From positions 124,001 to 188,000 of the forward strand of contig NZ_AJKR01000003.1 in NCBI RefSeq assembly GCF_000257665.1: 64,000 bases of DNA, in the 5' to 3' direction. Below the pieces are notes generated by a model. It did no database searches. It saw only the letters and a list, made by a program, of their open reading frames with translations, and was not told the DNA's origin. Below are positions 9,119 through 18,900 of the stretch, piece by piece. Position 1 is the first letter of the stretch. Each line of letters begins with the position of its first letter. A program made the translations under genes and the position numbers. The stretch comes from Candidatus Aquiluna sp. IMCC13023. GTDB taxonomy: Bacteria; Actinomycetota; Actinomycetes; Actinomycetales; Microbacteriaceae.

Positions 9119-11815
9119 CTAATGCCCCGCCAGCTCCCAGTTGACCCCAATGCCAACATGCACCTCGAGTGGGACCGTCAGGGTGACTACTTCTTGCATG
9201 GCGCTGACAGCGAGTTCTCTAAGTGTTTCAAGTTCGCCGGAAGCAACTGCAAATACCAGTTCGTCATGGACCTGAAGTAACAGTTGCGACTTTAGATCTT
9301 GAGCATCCATTTTTCGTTTCACAACTATCATCGCAAGCTTCATGATGTCGGCGGCTGTTCCCTGAATCGGAGCGTTGAGGGCTGCGCGTCTCGCGTTTTC
9401 CCTCACTTGGAAAATCTTTGAGTTGAGATCCGGAAATGGCCGGCGGCGTCCGTAGACAGTGGTCGTATGGCCAAGTGCTTTTGCGCGTTGGACAACCGTG
9501 TCCAAATAGCGCTTGACACCTCCAAAGCGGTCGAAATAATCGGACATCAGCTGCTTAGCTTCTTTCCCCGTAATCCTGAGCTGCCTGCCAAGCCCAAACT
9601 CGCTTAGCCCGTAGACAAGTCCATAGCTCATGGCTTTGACCTTTGAGCGCATTTGGCCCGTGACATCTGAAGGTTCGACTCCGTACAGCCTTGCTCCGAC
9701 AAAATTGTGAAGATCTTCACCGATTCGAAAGGCCTCGATAAGACCTTCGTCCTCAGACAAGTGAGCCATGATCCGCATTTCTATCTGCGAGTAATCGGCC
9801 GTGAGTAAAGTCTCATAACCGGGTCCTGCGATAAAGGCACTGCGAAGTCGTTGACCACGTTCAGTCTTAATCGGTATGTTCTGAAGGTTCGGACTATCGC
9901 TACTTAGGCGGCCCGTAGAGGTTCCAACCTGCGAGTAATTTGTGTGGATTCGCCCGTCGTTCTCAATGGCTTTCAGCAGGGTCTCAGTCATCTGTCGCAA
10001 CTTGGTGCTGTCTCGGTGCGCAAGCAGTCGCTCTAAAAACGGGTGCTCGGTCTGCTCAAACAAAGTACTTAAGGCCTCGGCATTTGTTGAGTAGCCAGTC
10101 TTTAGAGCCTTTGTGCCCTGCATTCCTAGTTCTTCAAATAGAACCACCTGTAATTGCTTTGGGCTCGCTAGGTTCACTTCGTGGCCAATAATCTCATAGG
10201 CCTCTTTTGCGATTTGCTCTACCTCGAGAGTCAATTCATCGAACTGAGTCTGAAGCGCCGAGGAATCCATTGCGATTCCGGTTATTTCCATTTTTGAAAG
10301 TACCTCGCTGGCCGGCAACTCGATATCTCGATAGATACCAAGCTGACCGGTCTCCTCCAGCTGCGGAATTAGCACTGCGCAGATAACCGCGTATACCCAG
10401 GCATCAAGCGAAGGATCCGATTCGCTGAGTAACTCGTTGGGGTCTTGACGAACTGCGTCTATGCCGGCGTACTGCCGCATGATTGAGTCTGGATACAGAT
10501 CCTTGCTAATCGGATCGACCAGGTAGCTGACCAACAAAGCATCGTCGGTAATCACATCGGGCCAAATCCCAAGTGAGTAAAGCTTCTTCCTCATGGCTTT
10601 GGTGTCCCAACCGCCAAAACCTCCACGCTTTAGAAGCGCCAGTGCTGAATCTTGATCTTCGCCATTCCAGTTCAGCCTCTTTGCTATCGTGGCAATTCCC
10701 AGCCCAACAAGGCGACCATCATTGATCTCAAAATGCACGAAAGATTCTCCTGCAATGACGAGTTCTTGAATCTCCGCAACCGAAGCAACCCTGGAATCTA
10801 TGGGGCTGGAAGGAAGATCATCGATGATCTTGTTTGAGGCCAGAGGCAATGCCGCTGAGGCTTCCTGGCCGTCTGGAGCGGACTTTTCTTCAAGCGCCGC
10901 CGCCTGCGCTATGTGTTGAGTACCATTGCCGCCTCGAAGCTTTAGAACCCGGGTCAGCAGTGTCCGGAATGACAATACTGCAAAGATTTCCCTCAGGGCA
11001 TCTTCATCTACGGGACCCAAGACCAGGTCCTCCATCGAAAAATCAAAGGTGAGATCCGTGAGGAGGTGATTTAGCCTGCGGTTTCTAACCGCGAGGTGCT
11101 GGTTCTCTCTGAGGTTCTCGCCTACTTTGCCGGGAATCTCGTCAGATCGCTTGAGAATTTCGTCTAAGGATCCGAATTGCTGTATCCACTTAGCGGCCGT
11201 TTTCGGACCAACTCCGGGCACACCGATTAGATTATCCGAGCTCTCCCCCACAAGAGCCGCGAGTTCCGGATACTGAATTGCGTGAATGCCATATTTAGCC
11301 AAAACAGCCTCATCATCCATGCGAGCAAGGTTCATGACTCCCTTGACTGGATAGAGAACGGTTGTGTCCTCACGAATCAGCTGGAAAGTGTCGCGGTCTC
11401 CAGAAACAACCAGCACGCGCATCCCGGCTTGCTCGCCGAGGTTTGCAAGCGACGCAAGTAAGTCATCGGCTTCGTAGTTTTCACGAGAAACGCTCGTGAT
11501 GTTCATCGCCGTTAGCGCCTTTACAAGCAGCTCGGTTTGGCCAAGGAACTCCACCGGGGTTTCTCCGCGGGTGCCCTTGTATTCGGGAAGCTCTTCGGTT
11601 CTAAAGCTGTGCCGAGAAACGTCGAATGCAACGCACATGTGGGTTGGCTTTTCGCCCTCCAGAATGTTCAGCATCATCGAGATAAATCCGTGAACGGCGT
11701 TTGTGTGCTGCCCCTCAGCATTTTTGAAGTTATCTACATTCAGCGCGTAGAAAGCTCGGAATGCAAGTGAGTGCCCATCGATAAGGAGCAGAGTAGGCTT
11801 TTCGTTGGCGCTCAT
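9119..11815 (-). CDS. polA: DNA polymerase I
   Basis: Pol I fills gaps and removes RNA primers in replication and repair. From the ATG at 11815 (protein begins MSANEKPTLLLIDGH) it is 898 residues. The open frame runs 19 codons further upstream, but that would overlap the divergent thioesterase gene and lies before the conserved start. The N-terminal 5'-nuclease domain (about 1-290) is intact. The middle 3'-5' exonuclease-like domain has lost its metal ligands: the usual DxE reads HFE in SFVHFEINDGR, as in other actinobacterial Pol I. The polymerase domain has motif A (TADYSQIEMR), motif B (KAMSYGLVYG) and motif C (QVHDELV). Motif B has Tyr where E. coli has Phe762, a feature linked to dideoxynucleotide sensitivity in mycobacterial Pol I. 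There is no obvious ribosome binding site. Confidence 0.96.
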   Translation of the reverse strand: MSANEKPTLLLIDGHSLAFRAFYALNVDNFKNAEGQHTNAVHGFISMMLNILEGEKPTHMCVAFDVSRHSFRTEELPEYKGTRGETPVEFLGQTELLVKALTAMNITSVSRENYEADDLLASLANLGEQAGMRVLVVSGDRDTFQLIREDTTVLYPVKGVMNLARMDDEAVLAKYGIHAIQYPELAALVGESSDNLIGVPGVGPKTAAKWIQQFGSLDEILKRSDEIPGKVGENLRENQHLAVRNRRLNHLLTDLTFDFSMEDLVLGPVDEDALREIFAVLSFRTLLTRVLKLRGGNGTQHIAQAAALEEKSAPDGQEASAALPLASNKIIDDLPSSPIDSRVASVAEIQELVIAGESFVHFEINDGRLVGLGIATIAKRLNWNGEDQDSALALLKRGGFGGWDTKAMRKKLYSLGIWPDVITDDALLVSYLVDPISKDLYPDSIMRQYAGIDAVRQDPNELLSESDPSLDAWVYAVICAVLIPQLEETGQLGIYRDIELPASEVLSKMEITGIAMDSSALQTQFDELTLEVEQIAKEAYEIIGHEVNLASPKQLQVVLFEELGMQGTKALKTGYSTNAEALSTLFEQTEHPFLERLLAHRDSTKLRQMTETLLKAIENDGRIHTNYSQVGTSTGRLSSDSPNLQNIPIKTERGQRLRSAFIAGPGYETLLTADYSQIEMRIMAHLSEDEGLIEAFRIGEDLHNFVGARLYGVEPSDVTGQMRSKVKAMSYGLVYGLSEFGLGRQLRITGKEAKQLMSDYFDRFGGVKRYLDTVVQRAKALGHTTTVYGRRRPFPDLNSKIFQVRENARRAALNAPIQGTAADIMKLAMIVVKRKMDAQDLKSQLLLQVHDELVFAVASGELETLRELAVSAMQEVVTLTVPLEVHVGIGVNWELAGH

Positions 11816-11850
11816 AGCGTTTAGCCTACTTTGTAGAAGGTGGTACCACA

Positions 11851-12282
11851 GTGACCCAAGACGATATCGCAAAAACAGCTCATGCCCTTGAAATTATGCA
11901 GCGACGGGGCTTGGGTGACCTTGCCGACCGCATGGGAATAGAACTCAAGGAGCTAAGTGCTGAACGAGCAGTTGCCACCATGCCGGTTTCGGGCAACACT
12001 CAGCCCTTGGGCGTGCTTCACGGCGGTGCCCACGTAGTGCTTGGTGAAAGCCTTGGCAGCTTTGCCGCCAACGTGCACGCACACCCTTGGGGTTATGCGG
12101 TCGGTATTGAGATAAACGCCACTCACCACAGCTCTGCCACAGAAGGTGTCGTGACAGGAACCTGTACGGCAGTCAAGCTTGGAAGATCCCTGACGAGTCA
12201 CGAGATCAAAGTTACCGACGAGGCCGGTAAGTTGCTCTCAACAATTCGGATAACAAACTTCCTAAGAGCAAACAAGAGCTGA
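11851..12282 (+). CDS. Hotdog-fold acyl-CoA thioesterase (PaaI/YdiI/MenI type)
   Basis: The 143-residue protein is a single hotdog domain of the group that hydrolyses aryl- or acyl-CoA thioesters. The active-site segment GVLHGGAHVVLGESLGS closely follows the E. coli YdiI pattern, with the HGG turn and a glutamate in ESLGS as the probable catalytic base. Family members act on 1,4-dihydroxy-2-naphthoyl-CoA in menaquinone synthesis or on phenylacetyl-type CoA esters. The substrate here cannot be told from sequence. It starts with GTG, with GAAGG about 10 bases upstream. It is divergent from polA (35-base gap) and ends 1 base from the convergent pdtaR-like gene. Confidence 0.85.
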   Translation: MTQDDIAKTAHALEIMQRRGLGDLADRMGIELKELSAERAVATMPVSGNTQPLGVLHGGAHVVLGESLGSFAANVHAHPWGYAVGIEINATHHSSATEGVVTGTCTAVKLGRSLTSHEIKVTDEAGKLLSTIRITNFLRANKS

Positions 12283-12283
12283 G

Positions 12284-12862
12284 TTACTTGTCCCCTAGTT
12301 GCTCTAGTACCGCCTTGGCGACTTGGGACATTGAGAGCCTGCGATCCATTGATGCCTTCTGGATCCAGCGGAAAGCCTCTGGCTCACTTAGTTTCATTTT
12401 CGACTGAAGAAGGCCCTTGGCCCGGTCCATAAGCTTTCTGGTTTCTAATCTTTCGTTGAGATCAGCTATTTCTGTTTCAAGGGCAAAGAGCTCCTCGGAT
12501 CTAGAAAGTGCAATTTGTATTGCTGGCAGCAAGTCGGATGGCTTGAACGGCTTCGTCACATAAGCCATTGCCCCGGCATCCGCAGCCCTTTTCACCAAGT
12601 CTGCTTGCGAGAAGGCTGTCAGTAAGACGACGGGAATTTTGTGCTCTGAAATCTTCTCAGCGGCTGATATGCCGTCGAGCTTAGGCATCTTGATGTCCAT
12701 AATCATCAGGTCTGGCATCAATTCAATAGCGAGCCTCACCGCCTCTTCGCCGTCTCCCGCCTCACCAACTACTTCGTAGCCTGCCTCTTGTAAAGTGGCG
12801 ACAACATCCATCCGGATAAGGGCTTCGTCCTCTGCGACGATAACGCGAAGTGCTTCTTGCAT
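12284..12862 (-). CDS. pdtaR: ANTAR-domain response regulator (PdtaR-like transcription antiterminator)
   Basis: A receiver domain (about 1-120) is followed by a coiled linker and a C-terminal ANTAR RNA-binding domain. The phosphoacceptor aspartate is in LMIMDIKMPKLDG, the acidic pair in VAEDE, and the conserved lysine in YVTKPF. The ANTAR part reads KLMDRAKGLLQSKMKLSEPE. By family knowledge such proteins bind paired hairpins in nascent RNA when phosphorylated by PdtaS-type kinases and prevent termination. No kinase gene is adjacent. The ATG at 12862 (MQEALRVIVAEDE, 192 residues) is chosen because the longer open frame would run into tRNA-Leu. Position near pyk and polA matches the mycobacterial order. 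Confidence 0.93.
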   Translation of the reverse strand: MQEALRVIVAEDEALIRMDVVATLQEAGYEVVGEAGDGEEAVRLAIELMPDLMIMDIKMPKLDGISAAEKISEHKIPVVLLTAFSQADLVKRAADAGAMAYVTKPFKPSDLLPAIQIALSRSEELFALETEIADLNERLETRKLMDRAKGLLQSKMKLSEPEAFRWIQKASMDRRLSMSQVAKAVLEQLGDK

Positions 12863-12917
12863 GATTACAACTTTAGCGGCAACTTGAATAATCAAATCCG
12901 CTAGAGTGATACAGCTA

Positions 12918-12999
12918 GCCGGAATGGCGGAACGGCAGACGCGAAGCACTCAAAATGCTTTGTCCTATGGGCGTGTGGGTTCAAATCCCACTTCCGGCA
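12918..12999 (+). tRNA. tRNA-Leu(CAA)
   Basis: The 82 bases fold as a class II tRNA. The acceptor stem is GCCGGAA with TTCCGGC. The anticodon stem AAGCA/TGCTT encloses the loop CTCAAAA, giving anticodon CAA, which reads UUG. A long variable arm (GTCC-TAT-GGGC) is typical of leucine tRNA, and the T arm is GTGGG-TTCAAAT-CCCAC. The 3' CCA is not encoded. A terminator follows directly. It is transcribed away from the pdtaR-like gene. Confidence 0.97.
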
Positions 13000-13002
13000 C
13001 AA

Positions 13003-13036
13003 AAAAAAGAGCGGTGGATACCCACCGCTCTTTTTT
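13003..13036. terminator. Bidirectional intrinsic terminator between tRNA-Leu and pyk
   Basis: GAGCGGTGG (13009-13017) pairs perfectly with CCACCGCTC (13022-13030) around the loop ATAC, and is flanked by A and T runs. It therefore ends in a U run on both strands. It serves tRNA-Leu on the plus strand and the long pyk-terminated operon on the minus strand. Confidence 0.95.
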
Positions 13037-13054
13037 GTTGGAAAGATTTTCTGT

Positions 13055-14497
13055 TTAGCCGGCGTACCCGGGCACTGTTTCGTTGACTGCATCGCCGACG
13101 CGGTGCACGCGAAGCGAGTTAGTCGAGCCAGGTATCCCCGGTGGGGAGCCGGCGACTACTACCACCTCGTCGCCAACGCGACATTTTCCGCTGGCAAGCA
13201 CAATTTCATCTACCTGCTTGATCATTTGGTCTGTGTGTGTTGCCTTTCCAGCTAAAAATGTAGTTGCTCCCCAGATCAGAGAAAGACGGCGTCGAATTTC
13301 TTCATTTGGAGTGAAGGCAAGAACCGGAACTCGTGATCTGAGCCTTGCAACTCTAAGCAGTGTGTCGCCTGATTCTGTGAATACGCAAACAAACTTGGAG
13401 CCCAATAGTTCAGCGATTTGAAGAGCTGATTTAACCACGGCGCCAGAGTGAGTGTGTGGCTGGGTTCCAAGAGCCGGAATTCGCTCAAGTCCATTCTCTT
13501 CGGTGGATTCAATTATTTTCGCCATGGTCTCAATGGTCTCAATTGGAAATTGGCCCACGGAGGTTTCGCCGGAAAGCATCAGAGCGTCAGCACCATCGAG
13601 GACTGCGTTCGCAACATCTGAAGTTTCGGCTCTGGTTGGCCTGCTTGCAGTGATCATGCTTTCTAGCATCTGAGTCGCTACGATAACCGGCTTAGCCCAA
13701 CGTCTTGCAAGCTCTACGGCTCGCTTCTGGACGATTGGGACCTGTTCTAGGGGTAGCTCCACTCCTAGGTCGCCTCGAGCGACCATGACGCCGTCAAAAG
13801 CGTCAATGATTTCTTCAAGGTTGGCAACTGCCTGAGGTTTTTCGATCTTGGCTATGACGGGTATAAATCTGCCTTCTTCGCGCATGATCTCGTGGACTCG
13901 GAGGATGTCTTTGGCGTTTCTTACAAAGCTCAATGCAATCATGTCCGCGCCAAGCTTTAGGGCCCATCGAAGGTCTTCTTCATCTTTCTTGCTCAGTGCC
14001 GGAACATCGACTGCAACGCCGGGGAGGTTTATGCCCTTGTTGTTTGACACTGGACCGCCGATGACGACCTCTGTTGTTACTGTTGTGGCGTCCACTGCGG
14101 TGGCTCGAAGTGATAGTCGACCATCGTCAATTAGCAGCATGTCCCCCACTGAGACATCGTTTGGAAGGCCCTTGTGGGTGGTGGAGCAAATGTCCACGTC
14201 TCCCGGGACATCATCGGTAGTGATCTTGAAGGTTGCGCCAACTATCAGATCAACACTGCCCTCTGCAAACTTTCCAAGTCGAATCTTTGGTCCTTGAAGG
14301 TCAACAAGGATTCCCACAGCCTTTTCGGCTTCTTCGCTGGCTTGACGAATGTTCTTGTAGACCTGCTCGTGAACTTCGTATGAGCCATGGCTAAGGTTCA
14401 TCCTCGCCACGTCGACTCCAGCGGCTATGACCTTGCGGGTCATTTCTAAATCGCCTATTGCAGGCCCGAATGTTGCAACAATTTTCGCGCGTCTCAT
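13055..14497 (-). CDS. pyk: Pyruvate kinase
   Basis: This glycolytic enzyme transfers phosphate from phosphoenolpyruvate to ADP. The 480-residue protein starts with the typical MRRAKIVATFGPA. It has the N-terminal substrate residues in RMNLSHG, the metal and catalytic segment IAKIEKPQAV and MVARGDLGVE, and the pyruvate kinase signature region ATQMLESMI. The C-terminal allosteric domain follows. It is the last gene of the long minus-strand run, 29 bases after gltD, and ends at the bidirectional terminator. Confidence 0.98.
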   Translation of the reverse strand: MRRAKIVATFGPAIGDLEMTRKVIAAGVDVARMNLSHGSYEVHEQVYKNIRQASEEAEKAVGILVDLQGPKIRLGKFAEGSVDLIVGATFKITTDDVPGDVDICSTTHKGLPNDVSVGDMLLIDDGRLSLRATAVDATTVTTEVVIGGPVSNNKGINLPGVAVDVPALSKKDEEDLRWALKLGADMIALSFVRNAKDILRVHEIMREEGRFIPVIAKIEKPQAVANLEEIIDAFDGVMVARGDLGVELPLEQVPIVQKRAVELARRWAKPVIVATQMLESMITASRPTRAETSDVANAVLDGADALMLSGETSVGQFPIETIETMAKIIESTEENGLERIPALGTQPHTHSGAVVKSALQIAELLGSKFVCVFTESGDTLLRVARLRSRVPVLAFTPNEEIRRRLSLIWGATTFLAGKATHTDQMIKQVDEIVLASGKCRVGDEVVVVAGSPPGIPGSTNSLRVHRVGDAVNETVPGYAG

Positions 14498-14526
14498 TGG
14501 CTTCAGTGTCCTAGTTTCTTTTTGAC

Positions 14527-15984
14527 CTAGCTATAAACCGAAATTGGCTTATCAGTTGGCTTTACGGGGAATGGCAGCTGAGTCTCGCCTTCGAGGTGTT
14601 CATCAATCGCCGCGGCAGCTGCCCGTCCCTCGGCTATTGCCCAAACTATCAGGCTTTGGCCTCTGCCCGCATCCCCTGCCACAAACAAAGCATCCTTGCT
14701 GCGGTATTTACCGTCGCGAGAAATATTACTTTGAGCATCTATCTCAGCCTTTAGCTGGGTGGTTATTGTGTCTGACTCTGGGCCGGTGAAGCCGAGTGCG
14801 AGTAGAACTAAATCGGCCTTCATTACTCTTTCAGTGCCAGGCTTCGGCACTCGTCGTCCATTCACAAATTCGGTATCCGCAACTTTAATGCCGGTTACCT
14901 GACCGTCTTCGCCAATAAGTTCGACCGTTGAGTGCAAGTATTTGCGGTCGCCGAATTCTTCGTGGGCACTTGAAATTTCAAAGACTCTTGGATCCATTGG
15001 CCAGGGCTGATCCGCGGTTCGTTGTTCTTCGGGCTTCTGACCAATAGCGATTGTCGTGACCGAAGCAGCCATTTGCCTGGTAGCGGTTCCTAGACAGTCT
15101 GCTCCAGTGTCTCCGCCGCCAAGAATTACAACGTGCTTACCCTCGGCACTTAGCTGGTCCTCTACTGTGTCGCCAGCCACAACTCGGTTTGCCTGTGTGA
15201 GGAATTCCATTGCGAAATGGACTCCAGCTAGGTCCGAGCCTGGCACATCCAAAGCTCTTGGAGTGATTGCCCCAGTTGCCACCAATACGGCGTCGTAGCT
15301 GAGCTTTAGCTCTTCCCAGGTAATGTCAACGCCGATGTTTACTCCAGTGCGGAACCTGGTGCCCTCGGCTGTCATCTGAGCGAGGCGCTTGTCGATGTGG
15401 CGCTTTTCCATTTTGAAATCCGGAATGCCGTATCTGAGCAAACCGCCGATGCGGTCGTCCCTTTCGAATACAGCTACTGTGTGGCCAGCTCTAGTCAGCT
15501 GTTGAGCAGCTGCTAAGCCTGCTGGACCAGAGCCCACGACGGCTATTGTCTTGCCGGTTAGTCGATCTGGAACGCTCGGGGTAACAAAACCTGAGTCGAA
15601 AGCATCATCGATGATCGAAACTTCGATCTCCTTGATTGTTACAGCGGGCTGGTTGATGCCAAGCACGCATGCGCTTTCGCAGGGTGCTGGGCAGAGCCTG
15701 CCGGTGAACTCTGGAAAATTATTTGTCGAGTGCAGGCGATCTATCGCCTCTTTGTTCTTGCCTAGGTGGGTTAGGTCATTCCATTCCGGAATAAGGTTTC
15801 CAAGCGGACACCCGGCGTGGCAGAAGGGAATGCCACAGTCCATGCAGCGCCCGGCCTGCTCCTTGATTACCCCAGAGTTCCGCTCTTCATAAACCTCTTT
15901 CCAGTCCTTTATTCGAACTGGAACGGGCCTGCGTTTCGCTGTCTCACGATCAGTGACTTTTAGAAATCCCCTTGGGTCAGCCAT
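14527..15984 (-). CDS. gltD: Glutamate synthase (NADPH) small subunit
   Basis: GltD passes electrons from NADPH through FAD to the large subunit, where glutamine and 2-oxoglutarate yield two glutamates. The 485-residue protein has an N-terminal cysteine cluster ([14 protein letters not shown], from residue 47) and a second one (CPAPCESAC) that hold iron-sulfur centres. The FAD site is [12 protein letters not shown] and the NADPH site is [12 protein letters not shown]. Its ATG overlaps the gltB stop by 8 bases, so the two subunits are translationally coupled. Confidence 0.98.
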   Translation of the reverse strand: MADPRGFLKVTDRETAKRRPVPVRIKDWKEVYEERNSGVIKEQAGRCMDCGIPFCHAGCPLGNLIPEWNDLTHLGKNKEAIDRLHSTNNFPEFTGRLCPAPCESACVLGINQPAVTIKEIEVSIIDDAFDSGFVTPSVPDRLTGKTIAVVGSGPAGLAAAQQLTRAGHTVAVFERDDRIGGLLRYGIPDFKMEKRHIDKRLAQMTAEGTRFRTGVNIGVDITWEELKLSYDAVLVATGAITPRALDVPGSDLAGVHFAMEFLTQANRVVAGDTVEDQLSAEGKHVVILGGGDTGADCLGTATRQMAASVTTIAIGQKPEEQRTADQPWPMDPRVFEISSAHEEFGDRKYLHSTVELIGEDGQVTGIKVADTEFVNGRRVPKPGTERVMKADLVLLALGFTGPESDTITTQLKAEIDAQSNISRDGKYRSKDALFVAGDAGRGQSLIVWAIAEGRAAAAAIDEHLEGETQLPFPVKPTDKPISVYS

Positions 15985-18900
15985 TAGTTACCTCCAAGAT
16001 TTGTGTCCAAACTTCTTCACCGTCTAGGTCTATGCCTGTTGCCCGAGCATCCTGTTGAATCTCAACTATGCGTGCGTAGTCCCTAGGCATAACTTTCACG
16101 AACTCTTTCGCGTAGGTCGAAAAATCGTCCAGGATAATCTTTGCTAGCGGAGAGCGAGTCAGGTCAAGGTGTTGCTCAAGTATTGCCTGGAGTTCGTCCT
16201 CTCCTGTCTGATCAAGAACGCTCAAGGTAATTTCGCCCAGCTGAAGGGCTTCGCGATTCACCTTTGACTCTGACAGCCTGTGAACATAAGCGATACCCCC
16301 GGACATGCCGGCGCCCAGGTTGATTCCCGTTTTTCCGAGGATGACTACTCGTCCACCGGTCATGTATTCCAGAGCATGATCTCCCACGCCCTCTGCAACC
16401 GCGACGGCTCCAGAATTTCGAACCATGAATCGTTCACCCACGACTCCGTTTAGGAAAATCTTGCCTGAAGTGGCTCCGTAGCCGATGACGTTTCCAGCGA
16501 TCACGTTTTCAGACGCGAGGAAGCCGGCGGTCTCTGGTGGTCTGACGCTTATGATTCCTCCAGAAAGGCCCTTGCCGACATAATCATTGCAGTCACCTTC
16601 AACATCAATTTGAAGACCTCGAGGCATGAACGCGCCCAAAGACTGGCCGGCACTGCCGGTTAGGGTGAGTTTCAGGGTTCCAGGTTCTAACCCTTGTTCG
16701 CCCCACTTCTTGGTGAGCTCATTGCCAAGCATCGTTCCGATTGCTTGCATGGTGTTGTTTATCTGGCTCTTGATCTCAACGGCCTTGCCGTCTTTGAGCG
16801 CAAGCTTCGCTGTCTCAATGAGTGGGAAGTCGAAGTGTTTCTCTAGCTCGTGATCCTGTGAGCTCGAGCAGTATTGAGTCTGAGTAGTAACTATGTCCTT
16901 AGCCGCAAAAATCGGCGAAAGGTCTAAGCCATCTGCCTTCCAGTGACGAATCGCCCTATTCACATCTAGCACTTCTACTTGACCAATGGCCTGTTGCAGT
17001 GTCCTGAAGCCAAGTTCAGCTAGGTACTCGCGAACTTCCTGCGCCAAAAACTCAAAGAAGTTGACAACGTGATCAGCTTGACCGTGGAATCGCTTTCGGA
17101 GGTCCGGGTTCTGGGTCGCCACGCCTACCGGACAGGTATCGAGGTGGCAAACACGCATCAAGATACATCCCTCCACCACAAGCGGAGCGGTTGCGAATCC
17201 GAATTCTTCAGCACCAAGTAAAGCGGCAATGATCACGTCTCGTCCGGTCTTCATGGAGCCGTCGACCTGCACTACAACACGGTCGCGTAGGCCATTGAGC
17301 AGCAGAGTCTGCTGAGTCTCGGCAAGGCCCAGCTCCCAAGGGGTTCCAGCGTGCTTCAAAGAATTAAGAGGGCTGGCGCCTGTGCCACCATCGTGGCCAG
17401 AAATCAGTACTACATCTGCCTTGGCTTTTGCCACACCGGCCGCGACGGTTCCAACACCGAACTGAGATACCAACTTGACGTGAACTCTGGCGGCGCGGTT
17501 TGCCCGCTTGAGGTCAAAGATCAATTGCTTCAGATCCTCGATGGAGTAAATGTCGTGATGAGGAGGCGGAGAAATAAGCCCTACACCCGGTGTCGAGTGC
17601 CTAAGTTCCGCAATCCATGGGTAAACCTTGTTTGGAGGTAGCTGCCCGCCCTCGCCAGGTTTCGCTCCCTGAGCCATCTTGATTTGAATGTCGTCAGCAT
17701 GAGTCAAATACATCGAGGTCACACCAAATCGTCCGGACGCAACCTGCTTCACAGCACTGCGTCTTTCACGATCTAGTAGTCGCTCTACTGATTCTCCGCC
17801 TTCTCCGGTGTTACTCTTTCCGCCAAGTCGATTCATCGCAATTGCAAGAGTTTCGTGGGCTTCCGGACTAATTGATCCCATGCTCATTGCCCCGGTTGCG
17901 AATCGCTTCACAATTGAATGCACCGGCTCCACCTCGGAGATTGGCACTGGAGTGCGTAGCTCCTTGTTGAGGCTAAATAGCCCTCGAATAGTCATCAAGC
18001 GCTCAGCCTGGTCATCGACTGCATTGGTGTAGGACTTGAAAATCTCGTAGTTCTTTTGAGAGGTTGAGTGCTGAAGCTTAAAAATGGTCTCAGGATTAAA
18101 CAAGTGAGGAGGGCCGTCGCGACGCCATTTCATTTCGCCACCCACGTCCAGAGGAGTGCTGTCTTGATTGGCACTTTCCATTGGGTATGCGGCTGCGTGA
18201 CGCTGAGCAATTTCAGAGTGCAAAATCGGCAGGGCTACCCCACCAAGCTTCGTAATCGTGCCGGTGAAGTATTTGTCCACTAACTCCTGGGAAAGTCCAA
18301 TTGCCTCGAAGCACTGGGCGCCACCGTAAGAAGAGACCGTTGAGATACCCATTTTCGACATAACCTTCAAGACACCTTTTCCAAGCGCCTTGATCATGTT
18401 TTTGCTACTTCGCTCCATCGTTATGCCGGTGATTGTCCCATTGAAAACGAGGTCCTCTGCTGTTTCGAGTGCCAAGTACGGATTTATTGCAGATGCACCA
18501 AATCCAATCAGGGTTGCGACGTGGTGAACATCCCTAGCATCGCCAGCTTCAATAACGAGCCCGGCCATCATTCTGGTTCCGTTTCGAATGAGGTGGTGGT
18601 GCACGGCGGAACAAGACAGTAGCGAAGGAATAGGAGCTAGCTCCCGATTGGAATCTCGATCAGACAGCACGATGAAGGTCGCTCCGGCTAACAGGGCTTG
18701 GTCAACTTCTGCACAGATTGCCTCAAGGCGAGCCTCGAGTGCCTCGGGACCGTCGTCGACTCGATACAAGCAGGAGATTGTGACTGCCTTACCAATGTTG
18801 TTAGCTCGGTCTATGTGCTTAATCTTCGCCAACTCATCGTTGCCAATGATTGGGTAATCCAAAACCATTTGCTTCGCGTGCTCGGCGTTGGCTTCCAAAA

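Noticed and set aside
11840-11849. 10-base palindrome GTGGTACCAC between polA and the thioesterase
   Set aside because: Too short to call an operator; no second copy or clear promoter alignment.
11816-11872. Extended polA start with 19 extra residues
   Set aside because: It overlaps the divergent thioesterase gene and comes before the conserved Pol I N-terminus.
12863-12917. Promoter for tRNA-Leu using TTGAAT and TGATAC
   Set aside because: Spacing is 17 bases but the -10 matches poorly; TAGAGT at 12,902 is an alternative with a poor -35. Neither is firm enough to list.
12863-12949. Longer response-regulator frame reaching into tRNA-Leu
   Set aside because: The added residues are not part of a receiver domain and the DNA is the tRNA gene and its promoter region.
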